NCBI GenBank assembly: GCA_016845245.1
Contig: JAERSY010000038.1
Span: 1 to 37,683, forward strand
DNA: 37,683 bases
Origin: Phycisphaerae bacterium
GTDB taxonomy: Bacteria > Planctomycetota > Phycisphaerae > Phycisphaerales > SM1A02
Reading direction: 5' to 3'
Shown: one piece after another, positions 20,208-28,192 of the stretch
Layout of the letters: every line of letters starts with the position of its first letter
Position numbering within the stretch: position 1 is the first letter of the stretch
Program-made: the position numbers and the translations under genes
Notes under the pieces: model-generated
The model's database searches: none
Seen by the model: only the letters and a program-made list of their open reading frames with translations
Told to the model about the DNA's origin: nothing

Positions 20208-21367
20208 TAGCCATCATTCCAATTGCGAATGCCCTCACCCGCATATTGCGCGAGTGGCCTGATGATGCGGTTGTTTTGGTGTTGTTCCATAATATGAGCA
20301 CACCAGCCGGTGATTCGAGATGCAACAAAAATGGGCGTGTACTGTGGAACAGGGATGCCCATTGCAAAGTACGTCATGCCGCATGGGAAATCAACATTTG
20401 GAAAAATGTTCTTGTCCCTAAGCATAATCCCTTGAACTTCGTCACCCAAGTCAAACCAAGCTTTGGCTTCAGGGTTCACTTCTTCGCAATACTTGAGACC
20501 CCAGTCTCTAAGAATACCGGCTCGATGGTCGCCATTTTTATAGACGCGATGTCCAAAGCCCATGAGCTTTTTCTTCGTTTCAAATGCGTGCTGCATATAT
20601 TCGTCAACAGTTTGTCCACCTGATGTTGCTTCCATGATGTCACTGAGCATTTCCATAGCCGCTTCGTTTGCGCCGCCATGCAGGTTGCCCTTGAGTGCGC
20701 CAATGCCGCCGCAGACACACGAGTGCATGTCGCTGTTCGTTGATGCGATGACTCTGCTTGTAAACGTCGATGCATTGAAATCATGTTCTGCGTACAAAAT
20801 GAGTGAGACGTCCATGACTTTTGCTGAAATGTCGTGCGGTTTTTCTCCAGTGATACACCAGAGTAGGTTTGCTGCGTGGCTCAATGATGTATCTGGCTCA
20901 ACGGGTTCTTTCCCGTCAAGTGCTCGCTGGTGTGTTCCAATGCAAGTTGGAATCTTAGCAAGCAGCATCTTTGATTTTAAAAGTTCTGCCTCAGCAGAGT
21001 TATCTTCACAAAGGTCGCAGGTGTGTGAAAGAAGTGAGACTGCAGTTCTTAAGACTGACATTGGATGCGCTTCGGGCGTATCTTTTGCAATCTTGACAAT
21101 TGCGTCTCTTACTGCAGTTGGAATCGCCCTGTAACTTGCGACTTCATCGCTAAACGCTTTGAGCTCTTCAGCATTTGGTTTATGACCTACAAGAAGTACG
21201 TGCGCCACTTCTTCAAACGTGGCATGAGCTGCTAAATCAGCAATTTCATATCCGCGGTACATGAGCTGTGTTTGGTTGACGGCACAGACGGATGTTTCAC
21301 CGATGACCTGCCCTGCTAACCCACGCGAATCTGGTTGTTTCTTTGTTTCTTCTGTTGTTTGAGTCAT
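20207..21367 (-). CDS. Citrate synthase / 2-methylcitrate synthase
   Basis: 386 residues, the length of the short PrpC/CitA-type synthases. The active-site set is visible: His in LHGGANEAAM, His in MGFGHRVYKNGDHR, and Asp in NVDFPCGMTYFAMGIP. IIRPLAQYAG closes the protein. It condenses acetyl-CoA or propionyl-CoA with oxaloacetate. The neighbouring prpB-like lyase suggests a methylcitrate role, but no prpD is present and it could be the TCA-cycle enzyme. An AAGGA ribosome-binding site precedes the ATG, and an extended -10 (TGATAGAAT) lies about 50 bases upstream. First gene of the long minus-strand run. Confidence 0.93.
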   Translation of the reverse strand: MTQTTEETKKQPDSRGLAGQVIGETSVCAVNQTQLMYRGYEIADLAAHATFEEVAHVLLVGHKPNAEELKAFSDEVASYRAIPTAVRDAIVKIAKDTPEAHPMSVLRTAVSLLSHTCDLCEDNSAEAELLKSKMLLAKIPTCIGTHQRALDGKEPVEPDTSLSHAANLLWCITGEKPHDISAKVMDVSLILYAEHDFNASTFTSRVIASTNSDMHSCVCGGIGALKGNLHGGANEAAMEMLSDIMEATSGGQTVDEYMQHAFETKKKLMGFGHRVYKNGDHRAGILRDWGLKYCEEVNPEAKAWFDLGDEVQGIMLRDKNIFPNVDFPCGMTYFAMGIPVPQYTPIFVASRITGWCAHIMEQHQNNRIIRPLAQYAGEGIRNWNDG

Positions 21368-21416
21368 ATTTTTCCTTAGCGAACACGGCCCACCAATGAG
21401 CAGAATCCGTCCCCTT

Positions 21417-21425
21417 ATTCTATCA
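21417..21425 (-). promoter_or_regulatory. Extended -10 promoter (TGATAGAAT) for the synthase operon
   Basis: TG-A-TAGAAT on the minus strand, about 50 bases before the synthase ATG, in the 94-base gap after prpB. Transcription would begin near 21410. The -35 region is weak, as extended -10 promoters allow. Confidence 0.45.
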
Positions 21426-21461
21426 AAAATGGGGTTACAACGCTTTGGCGGGGCGTTTTAG

Positions 21462-22316
21462 CTATTTTGGAAAGGTCCACTCTTCGCCGGGCGTGTATGC
21501 AAGCATGTCGTAGAGCGACGCTCTGGTTTGCATCGAGTCAACAAACCCATCAACAGTGCCTTCTGCTTTCAACTGGTCCAGACATTTCGTCACCGCGCCC
21601 ATCGCAACTCTTTGCATCGTGACTGGGTAAATCACAAGTTGATAGCCCATCTCAGCAAATGTATCAAAGTGGATTGATGACGTTTTGCCAAACTCAGTCA
21701 TGTTTGCGAGCAGTAAGCCGGGACAACCCTGTGCAAACGCTTTGAATTCTTCTTCCGAGTGAAGACCTTCGGGAAAAATCATGTCGGCACCAGCTTCGCG
21801 GTAGGCGTTGCCGCGCTCAATCGCTGCATCAAGACCATCAACACTTCGAGCATCGGTTCTTGCAATGAGTAGAAAATCAGGATGCACTTTGTTTGTTGCT
21901 GCCGCTGACACTTTTGAAGACATCTCTTCAACTGAGATTAATCGTTTACCATCAAGATGTCCACACCGTTTTGGAAACTCTTGATCTTCAATGTGCATGC
22001 CTGCTGCACCATTACGGTCATACTCCACAACTGTGCGTTTCACTGATTCAATTTCGCCATAGCCAGTATCAGCATCAGCAATCACGGGCAATCCACTTGC
22101 GTTCGCGACTTCGCGAATTGTCCTGCACATTTCTGTGAGGGAAATGAGTCCAATGTCTGGGTACCCCGAAGCATTTGCTGTTGCGCCGCCACTGATGTAG
22201 CACGATTGAAATCCTGCTGAGTTGATGGCTCTTGCAACAAGACCGTTCCACGCACCCGGACACATGACAGCACGCTCGCTGAGAAGTTTCCGAAGTGTGG
22301 TGCCTGGGTGAGTCAT
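21462..22316 (-). CDS. prpB: Methylisocitrate lyase-type enzyme (PrpB, isocitrate lyase/PEP mutase family)
   Basis: 284 residues, the usual PrpB size. The lyase active-site motif FPKRCGHLDGK (KRCGH about residues 116-120) holds the catalytic Cys. Asp residues in IADADTGYG bind Mg2+, and LLIARTDAR fits the family. PrpB cleaves 2-methylisocitrate into pyruvate and succinate in propionate breakdown. Its companion synthase begins 94 bases downstream with its own probable promoter. An oxaloacetate decarboxylase-like relative is possible but less likely given KRCGH. No Shine-Dalgarno sequence; TGTTAAAAT lies seven bases before the ATG, suggesting a leaderless mRNA. Confidence 0.85.
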   Translation of the reverse strand: MTHPGTTLRKLLSERAVMCPGAWNGLVARAINSAGFQSCYISGGATANASGYPDIGLISLTEMCRTIREVANASGLPVIADADTGYGEIESVKRTVVEYDRNGAAGMHIEDQEFPKRCGHLDGKRLISVEEMSSKVSAAATNKVHPDFLLIARTDARSVDGLDAAIERGNAYREAGADMIFPEGLHSEEEFKAFAQGCPGLLLANMTEFGKTSSIHFDTFAEMGYQLVIYPVTMQRVAMGAVTKCLDQLKAEGTVDGFVDSMQTRASLYDMLAYTPGEEWTFPK

Positions 22317-22323
22317 TGTTCGT

Positions 22324-22332
22324 ATTTTAACA
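22324..22332 (-). promoter_or_regulatory. Extended -10 promoter (TGTTAAAAT) for leaderless prpB mRNA
   Basis: TG-T-TAAAAT on the minus strand ends seven bases before the prpB ATG, placing the transcription start on the start codon. It is the clearest example of the leaderless arrangement in this window. Confidence 0.5.
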
Positions 22333-22346
22333 GTAGAACCGCCTTG

Positions 22347-23096
22347 CTACATCATCATTTTGATTGCTGCAACGGTAAGCACGATGGCAAGCATGAATCG
22401 AAGACCAGATTGTCCAAGCCGGCGACTCCCAATGTGTGCTCCAACTGCGCCCCCAATCACGACTGCCACAATGAGTGGTATCGAATGTGTTGTCAATGCA
22501 AATGTGTTTGAATCAGTTGAAACCACGCCAATCATTGCTGCAATTGAGTTGCACAAGATAAATGGCGCACTGATTGCTGCTGTTTCTTTTGCGCTTGCGA
22601 AACCGAACAGTAAAAGGATTGGGCTTAAAAAGATGCCCCCGCCGATGCCAATCATTCCACTGATGAGACCAATCGCGGCTCCAAGCACAAGCAGAACACT
22701 GACCCGCGTGTCGCGGCGTTGGTTACCTTTGGGTCGATAGAACAGGCGCACTGCTGCAATTGCCAAAATGACTGCCAGAACCGGTTTATAAACAGCAGGG
22801 TCAAGTTGAATCGTTCCTCCTAGGAACGAACATGGAATACTTGTAAGAATGAGGGGAACAAAGCGTTTCGTCTTTTCTTTGAGGTTGCTGTTAAACGTAA
22901 AAGTTCCGATTGAAGCGACGAATATGTTTAGCGTGAGTGCAAGCGGTCTGAGTGTTTCGGGCGCAAGACCAGCAATTGCGAGTGCTGCCAGATAGCCAGA
23001 ACCGCCACCGTGCCCAACCATTGCATACACCAATGCAAGCAAACAAAGTCCAGAAAGAAGGGTTGTCAGTTCAAGCGGTGAAAATGTTTGGAGCAT
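22347..23096 (-). CDS. TSUP-family membrane permease (TauE/SafE type)
   Basis: 249 residues, almost all hydrophobic, with about eight membrane segments. The TSUP pattern VGHGGGSGYLAAL near the N-terminus and IGLISGMIGIGGGIFLSPILLLFG in the second half form the characteristic duplicated Gly-rich motifs. SRRLGQSGLRFMLAIVLTVAAIKM closes the protein. The family exports sulfite, sulfoacetate or other organosulfur anions; the substrate cannot be predicted here. It follows the SpoIID-like gene with a three-base gap, so the two are probably co-transcribed. Confidence 0.87.
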   Translation of the reverse strand: MLQTFSPLELTTLLSGLCLLALVYAMVGHGGGSGYLAALAIAGLAPETLRPLALTLNIFVASIGTFTFNSNLKEKTKRFVPLILTSIPCSFLGGTIQLDPAVYKPVLAVILAIAAVRLFYRPKGNQRRDTRVSVLLVLGAAIGLISGMIGIGGGIFLSPILLLFGFASAKETAAISAPFILCNSIAAMIGVVSTDSNTFALTTHSIPLIVAVVIGGAVGAHIGSRRLGQSGLRFMLAIVLTVAAIKMMM

Positions 23097-23099
23097 GCA

Positions 23100-24344
23100 T
23101 CAAATCGCTTGAATACTTGCTTGGGGGTAATACCACTGCAAAATGCTTTCCCACGATTTGTTTTGCCCAGCAAGTTCCTGCGCGCCATATTGACACAGAC
23201 CAACGCCATGCCCCATGCCGCGACCTTCAAATGAAAGTTCGTTACCTGATTTAGTACAACTGAGCGTTGAAGACCAAATTGTTTCGGTGGTACTAGGCAG
23301 CGCTGACACCGATGCATTTGCTGCACTCAAAAAATTACGTGCGTTGACGTAATGTCTTTTTCGCCTTCTGTCTCTGATCGCAAGTTTTGTAGGCCTTCCG
23401 TGTTTGTTAAACTCGCACGGCTCAATACTTCGCACTGAACGAAGTGACTCTAACTCAGGAATCTTAAAGCGCTTTGCATAATCGTTCAGCCGCATCCGAA
23501 ACATGCGAGAGCTTCGGGTAGCACGCCACGTTGCCGATTCAAGTGAGTGACAAACATCTTTCCCTTTTCTTCCAAACAGCGGAGGAATCTCATGTTGTGT
23601 TGAGGTGCTGATTGCATCGAGGGCAGATGCGGCGCGTCCCCCGCAGCATGCACTGTAGTACGCTGGCACAACTGTTGAGTCCCAAGCGAGGATGACGCCC
23701 TGTGTTACCTTCGCAGCATTGTGTGCTGCTTCGAGCGTAACGTCGCCAAGAAACATTTGTGATGAAGGGCCATCTGTGACATCAAAGTGACTCTTATCAA
23801 TACGGTTTAAGTGTTGAACAATGGCGTAACTTCTTGCAGCCACTGCTTGGGCAGCAAACGTGTCTGGGTGCCAGTGTGCATATAGCTCGCCTGCGAGAAC
23901 GCCGGGAAGATACTGCTCGATTGGCACATGTGCGACGACATCAAAAGCCGTGTCGTCGTTGTCATTGCACGCATGCACATGCAGCTTGCCCGTCACGATT
24001 TTTTGTTTCTCTCCACTACCAATTGTAAATGTGCTTTTCTTATGACTTACAAAATGGAGATCTTCATCTTTGTTAAACAAATCCTTAATGGAATTTGTGG
24101 TTTGCAATACGCCGTCAATTGCGCGGACTTGACCACCATTAATCGTTGTTCGTTGCCCGTTTCTAAACCGGCCCACACGAACACGAACGAGTACTGGCTC
24201 GGTTGGAATCGTGAGCGGATGAATGGTTTGTTTTTTGTCACTCACAATTTGAGTAAACGCACTCGCGCTCAACACGCCACTCACAGTGACCGCGCTTGCG
24301 CCTAACACAAACTCTCTTCGATTGATTTCATTTCGCGTTGACAC
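23100..24344 (-). CDS. Tat-exported SpoIID/LytB-domain protein (peptidoglycan-associated)
   Basis: 414 residues from a GTG start. The N-terminus carries a twin-arginine signal (NRREFVLGA, Arg9-Arg10) followed by a hydrophobic stretch ending near ASA. The SpoIID core is clear: VPIEQYLPGVLAGELYAHW with the catalytic-type Glu, then FAAQAVAARSYA, VTQGVILAW, AYYSACCGGR and, at the end, GRGMGHGVGLCQYGAQELA. SpoIID-type proteins are lytic transglycosylases, or activate amidases, acting on cell-wall glycan. There is no sign of sporulation genes, so a role in wall remodelling is inferred. No Shine-Dalgarno sequence; a TACACT box lies seven bases before the GTG. Confidence 0.87.
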   Translation of the reverse strand: MSTRNEINRREFVLGASAVTVSGVLSASAFTQIVSDKKQTIHPLTIPTEPVLVRVRVGRFRNGQRTTINGGQVRAIDGVLQTTNSIKDLFNKDEDLHFVSHKKSTFTIGSGEKQKIVTGKLHVHACNDNDDTAFDVVAHVPIEQYLPGVLAGELYAHWHPDTFAAQAVAARSYAIVQHLNRIDKSHFDVTDGPSSQMFLGDVTLEAAHNAAKVTQGVILAWDSTVVPAYYSACCGGRAASALDAISTSTQHEIPPLFGRKGKDVCHSLESATWRATRSSRMFRMRLNDYAKRFKIPELESLRSVRSIEPCEFNKHGRPTKLAIRDRRRKRHYVNARNFLSAANASVSALPSTTETIWSSTLSCTKSGNELSFEGRGMGHGVGLCQYGAQELAGQNKSWESILQWYYPQASIQAI

Positions 24345-24351
24345 AATATGT

Positions 24352-24357
24352 AGTGTA
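24352..24357 (-). promoter_or_regulatory. Candidate -10 box (TACACT) for leaderless spoIID-like mRNA
   Basis: TACACT on the minus strand ends seven bases before GTG 24344, directly after the terminator of the upstream gene. The 21 bases between the terminator U-run and the GTG leave no room for a normal leader. The -35 would have to overlap the terminator hairpin. Confidence 0.35.
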
Positions 24358-24362
24358 CATAG

Positions 24363-24392
24363 AAAAAAGGGTTTTCTATTCAGAAAACCCTT
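24363..24392 (-). terminator. Strong intrinsic terminator of the TPR/alpha-CTD gene
   Basis: A perfect 10-bp stem (AAGGGTTTTC with GAAAACCCTT) and 6-base loop (24367-24392) is followed on the minus strand by an unbroken run of T (24368-24363). It lies 24 bases after the stop codon of the upstream gene and separates it from the spoIID-like gene. Confidence 0.88.
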
Positions 24393-24415
24393 CGTTCAAA
24401 TTCGTAAGTGTTTGA

Positions 24416-25351
24416 TTAGTCAATTTTTCGGAGTTCAAGACCGTGGTTTTGAAGTCCTTCGTTAATCTCGTCAAGACTTGTTGAACCAAAGTTCTTAATG
24501 CCCATGAGTTCTGCTTCTGTTCGAATTGCAAGATCGCCAAGCGTTTGAATGTTGAGCAGTTGAAGCGCTTTACGAGCACGAACTGACAAGCTGAGCGTTG
24601 AAACGGGTTGTTTGAGCACTTGCTCTGGAGCATGGTTTAACAATTCTTTGTAACGGTCTTGGTGAACTTTGGATACGTGACCAGTTTCAGTTGCCTGACC
24701 GAGTCGCAATCCCCTTGCTGTCAACATGTGTTTAATCTCAACAAGTGAGGTTTCGCCAAAGTTTTTATAGCTTAAGAGTTCTGCTTCTGTCACTTTGAGC
24801 AAATCACCAAGTGTTCGGATATCCATCTTCTTTAAACAGTTTCGTGCACGCACTGAAAGTTCAAAGTCAGTCACTGGTGTGTTCATGAGTGCTGCTGTCT
24901 TCGCTGCATCTCGAGCGACTTCTTCGTCATAGTACATTTCTGTAGAAGACTGAACATCAACCATGTAGAGTCGTGCTCTTTCATGGTTTGGGTCAGTGTC
25001 AAGGATTTGTCGTAAGCACTTTTCTGCTGCAGACAATTGACCATTGTCCTCATAAACAACGGCTAAGTTCAAAAGCGCATTGATGTGTGGTCGTTCAGCG
25101 CATGTGATTGATTCGTAAAGCTCAACTGCTTCTCTTTCTTCACCGACTAAATCGAGAAGGTAAGCGAGTTGAAATTTGTGTTCTGGATTTGCGCCTTGTT
25201 GAATTGCTTGTCTAAGTTCTTCAATTGCGCCGATGCGAAAACCGTTTTGTTCGTGTTCCATTGCAGCTTCGTAATGCTTGTTTGCTGCTTCTGGATTGCC
25301 GCCACCAATCATGGTGTCTAATGTTGAATCAAAGTGTTGTGTGTTTTCCAA
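24416..25351 (-). CDS. TPR protein with two tandem RNA-polymerase alpha C-terminal domains
   Basis: 311 residues. Residues about 18-135 form three TPR-like repeats (HYEAAMEHEQNGFRIGAIEE; LNLAVVYEDNGQLSAAEKCL). Two alpha-CTD copies follow, about 156-220 and 246-311, exactly 90 residues apart. Each has LSVRAR, a LGDL turn, TEAEL and KNFGxTSLxEI. Aligned to E. coli RpoA, Arg265 is kept in both (R168, R258), Asn268 in the first (N171; K261 in the second), Gly296 and Ser299 in both, while Lys298 is Thr in both. These residues contact UP-element DNA and activators. The start is TTG with GGAG eight bases upstream; an ATG at 25312 lacks such support. Such proteins are typical of Planctomycetes. It probably binds DNA or RNA polymerase partners, but no function is established to my knowledge. 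Confidence 0.85.
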   Translation of the reverse strand: MENTQHFDSTLDTMIGGGNPEAANKHYEAAMEHEQNGFRIGAIEELRQAIQQGANPEHKFQLAYLLDLVGEEREAVELYESITCAERPHINALLNLAVVYEDNGQLSAAEKCLRQILDTDPNHERARLYMVDVQSSTEMYYDEEVARDAAKTAALMNTPVTDFELSVRARNCLKKMDIRTLGDLLKVTEAELLSYKNFGETSLVEIKHMLTARGLRLGQATETGHVSKVHQDRYKELLNHAPEQVLKQPVSTLSLSVRARKALQLLNIQTLGDLAIRTEAELMGIKNFGSTSLDEINEGLQNHGLELRKID

Positions 25352-25388
25352 TGTTCTAACTCCGTCTTCTACCTAAGTGTGATGGAAG

Positions 25389-25417
25389 ATTGTACAGAAG
25401 ATAATGATTGAGTGCAA
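25389..25417 (-). promoter_or_regulatory. Sigma70-type promoter of the TPR/alpha-CTD gene
   Basis: TTGCAC (25417-25412) and TACAAT (25394-25389) are separated by exactly 17 bases on the minus strand, just after the MATE stop codon. Transcription would start near 25382, about 30 bases before the TTG start codon. Confidence 0.72.
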
Positions 25418-25423
25418 AAGGGG

Positions 25424-26977
25424 TTAAGGTGCAGGGTCCGTAGGATCGACAAAATCGGCGATTGCACCATCCGCTTCGCTTGCTGGGGGGCCGATTGTCA
25501 GTGGTGAAGCGCGTCTTGCTTCATCTTCAATGGTGTTGCGACCAAGCAAATCAATTGACCGCCAACCGCCCTTTTCAAAACGCACCGCCATCGTTAACCC
25601 AATCAAAATGACATAGGTTGATGCCGCAATCCATGGTCCAATTGAACCCAAGTCTGAAAAATACGTCACTGCAATCCATCCGCCCCCGACAATCAAGACC
25701 CAACTATAGATGGCGGTGACAACGCCGGGCCACACCGTATCCCCTGCACCGCGAAGCGCGCCGGTGTACACAATGCCGAGCGCATCAATAGTTTGGAATA
25801 TGGCAACCATGATGAGCATCTTTGCGCCAATCTCAATGATTGCTGCCTTCTCTTCTGGCGGTGTATCGGCGCTACTGACAAACCATGCAATAAAGTCGTG
25901 TCTAAACAGGATGAAGATGGCTGCGCAGACGGACATATAGACAGCCGCCATCGTGACGCCAACGCGCGCTCTCGACACTGCAACTTCAGGATTTCCCGCG
26001 CCAATGTATTTTCCGACAATGGAGTTGACTGCAACGTTGATTCCAATTGCTGGCATAAAACTTAAATGTAAATAACCAAGCGCAATCCAGCCAGCAGCCA
26101 TGTCGTTTGTCCCAAACGCACCAACAAACACTGTCATAAAGAGTGCCCAACAAATAATCTCGTTGCCCCATTGAATTGAGCCAGGCCATCCCAATCGAAA
26201 TATTTCTTTCATAGTCTTTAGGCAGGGACGCCACGCACTTCTCGTGAGATATTGTTTATGAAACTTAGGTCCAGTGAAGATGAGAAATGGAATAAGCATT
26301 TCCATAAACATTCCAATGACGGTTGCAATAGCAGCGCCTTTTAGGCCGAGCGCTGGTGTTCCGGGAATTCCCGGCAATAATGAGGGAATCCCCTCTTCGC
26401 CAAAAATGAGGATGTAGTTGGCTGTGACGTTCACAATGTTCGCAATCACTGTTGAAACTGTGATGATTTTGGGTTTGTGCATCCCGAAGAAATATTGAGA
26501 GAACCCGCGACCAACAAGAAGGAACAAGCTGCCAACCAAAGTGAACACGGCGTATTCGGTTTCAAGCGAAATGAGTTCGTCATTGCCTTTGTGTATATAT
26601 TCAAAGACGAGGTGAATCAAAAATGCCCAAGGCAAGATGATAATGAACCAAAAGAAGACAGCCATCCAGCCAGCAGACCACGCGTACTTTGGACCCTTTT
26701 CAGGAGAGCCCGCACCGAGGTGTTGGCTGACATATGTATTGACAACCGTGACAACCCCCATGACGGTTGCGATGACTGCAAATGCCCACGTGCCCGCGTT
26801 ACCCTGAGCAGCGACTTCAAGGGGACCAACCTTACTCACCATAAGTTTGTCTACAAACTGCATGATGGTGAAACTTGTCATGGTTAAGACAGTTGGCCAT
26901 GCAAGCGACCAAACTTCACGCATTGCTTCGCGAAGTGAATTGTTTTGGTCTTGAGTGTGTGCTTCGGGTTCAGCCAT
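25424..26977 (-). CDS. MATE-family multidrug/sodium antiporter
   Basis: The start is set at ATG 26977 (517 residues), overlapping the stop of the thioredoxin-like gene by eight bases; a start at 27007 would add ten residues inside that gene. Twelve membrane segments are expected. The first MatE domain opens with EVWSLAWPTVLTMTSFTIMQFVDKLMVSKVGPLEVAA and the second with FRLGWPGSIQWGNEIICWALFM. GALRGAGDTVWPGVVT in the second half is a typical MATE motif. The C-terminal 40 residues are polar and cytoplasmic. It would export cationic compounds using Na+ or H+; the substrate is unknown. It is translationally coupled to the redox protein upstream. Confidence 0.9.
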   Translation of the reverse strand: MAEPEAHTQDQNNSLREAMREVWSLAWPTVLTMTSFTIMQFVDKLMVSKVGPLEVAAQGNAGTWAFAVIATVMGVVTVVNTYVSQHLGAGSPEKGPKYAWSAGWMAVFFWFIIILPWAFLIHLVFEYIHKGNDELISLETEYAVFTLVGSLFLLVGRGFSQYFFGMHKPKIITVSTVIANIVNVTANYILIFGEEGIPSLLPGIPGTPALGLKGAAIATVIGMFMEMLIPFLIFTGPKFHKQYLTRSAWRPCLKTMKEIFRLGWPGSIQWGNEIICWALFMTVFVGAFGTNDMAAGWIALGYLHLSFMPAIGINVAVNSIVGKYIGAGNPEVAVSRARVGVTMAAVYMSVCAAIFILFRHDFIAWFVSSADTPPEEKAAIIEIGAKMLIMVAIFQTIDALGIVYTGALRGAGDTVWPGVVTAIYSWVLIVGGGWIAVTYFSDLGSIGPWIAASTYVILIGLTMAVRFEKGGWRSIDLLGRNTIEDEARRASPLTIGPPASEADGAIADFVDPTDPAP

Positions 26978-28082
26978 CAACTTCGGGCTTGACTTTCCAG
27001 CGACCAATTGAGTTTAGGGCTGAGTTCACTGGAAGACCCGCGCCATTATTGGCATCGACAATTTGTTGAACGAGTTCGCTAGTGATGCCCGTTGGATGTC
27101 CTTGCCACCTGACGGTTCCCTCATCACTCACGATAATGGCGTGAGGAATGCCTTTAATGCCGATTAGGTTTTGCATTCGACGTTGTGGATCAACCGCAAC
27201 GTAATAGTCCATTCGCGTATTCTTTTGGAAATCAACAACCTTTTGTTTTTGTTCACTTGAAACGCCAACAACGACAACCTCGTCTTTGAATTCTTTTGCA
27301 ATGTCATTCATGTGAGGGATTGATGCCACACATGGCGGACACCACGTTGCCCAAAACTCAACGATCCGAACTTTTCCGTTGACATCAACTTGTTGAGACA
27401 CCCAATCTTCAACAACAAATGCAGGCGCTGCCTTGCCCTGTATGTTTTTGGAACTGCCTACACTTGTTGAGTGTTTTGGAAATGGAATCTCTTCTCGTTC
27501 AACGCCTTCTGGTACCGGAATAGTTTTAACAACTAGATCTGGATCATACGGTTCTTCAAGAAGTGAGTTTGCCGCCTCTGTAAGCGACTTTACTTTCAGT
27601 CCAACGTGCCGCACTCTTCCTTGCTTATCAAGCATGATGTTGGTTGGCTTTTTATAGAACCCCAGTGAGTTACAAATTGCGCCTGTAGTGTCGACCACAG
27701 TTGGGGATTTCACTCTATTTCGCTGACAATACTTTGCTGCTTTTTCATGTTCGTCTGGAGTGTGCACAAGGATAAGCGCGATGTTTTCCTTTTCTTTAAC
27801 GCGAGTGAGTGTTTTTGACGCAGCACGGATAACGAGTCGTCCACTTGGTGAGTCATTGTTCCAAGATTGCACGATGACAACCTTCCCTTTTAAGTCACTC
27901 CATGTAGGTGCCTCTTCATCATCTTCTGGCAGAATCCAAGTCCCACTTTCACCAAACTCAATTGGGGCATAACCCACAAGCGTTGCCATAGCTTCTCTGT
28001 CGACTTCATCAACTTGGTTGTCTACCCATGCATCTGGTGTAGAAAATGAAACAATCAAACTTGTAAGTAATGAACTAATCAT
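26970..28082 (-). CDS. Exported double thioredoxin-fold protein, second domain TlpA-like, first domain lacking CXXC
   Basis: 370 residues with an N-terminal hydrophobic segment (MISSLLTSLIVSFS). Two thioredoxin-like folds are seen. The second (about 215-345) has FWATWCPPC (Cys248, Cys251) and a cis-Pro in KGIPHA, as in TlpA/ResA proteins that reduce periplasmic disulfides. The first (about 40-165) has the same layout, including cis-Pro in KKPTN, but its active site reads SWNNDSPSG with no cysteine, so it cannot do dithiol chemistry and may bind partners. A role in keeping apocytochrome c thiols reduced would fit with ResB/CcsA but is inference. AAGGA precedes the ATG. Overlaps the MATE gene. 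Confidence 0.85.
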   Translation of the reverse strand: MISSLLTSLIVSFSTPDAWVDNQVDEVDREAMATLVGYAPIEFGESGTWILPEDDEEAPTWSDLKGKVVIVQSWNNDSPSGRLVIRAASKTLTRVKEKENIALILVHTPDEHEKAAKYCQRNRVKSPTVVDTTGAICNSLGFYKKPTNIMLDKQGRVRHVGLKVKSLTEAANSLLEEPYDPDLVVKTIPVPEGVEREEIPFPKHSTSVGSSKNIQGKAAPAFVVEDWVSQQVDVNGKVRIVEFWATWCPPCVASIPHMNDIAKEFKDEVVVVGVSSEQKQKVVDFQKNTRMDYYVAVDPQRRMQNLIGIKGIPHAIIVSDEGTVRWQGHPTGITSELVQQIVDANNGAGLPVNSALNSIGRWKVKPEVDG

Positions 28083-28192
28083 GGTATTCCTTTCGAAATG
28101 CGTCTTCTGAACTTAACCAAGATAACAGACCAATAATCGGTCTTGCGGAATCATTTGGTGAAATGCCCTTTAATGACACAAAAGAGTGGGTT

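Noticed and set aside
21425-21461. Intrinsic terminator after prpB (AACGC/GCGTT hairpin)
   Set aside because: The stem is 5 bp with a 9-base loop and has no U-run on the prpB strand.
28115-28150. Inverted repeat AGACC/GGTCT between the thioredoxin-like and ChaN-like genes
   Set aside because: Only five base pairs with a 7-base loop and no clear promoter alignment; likely by chance.
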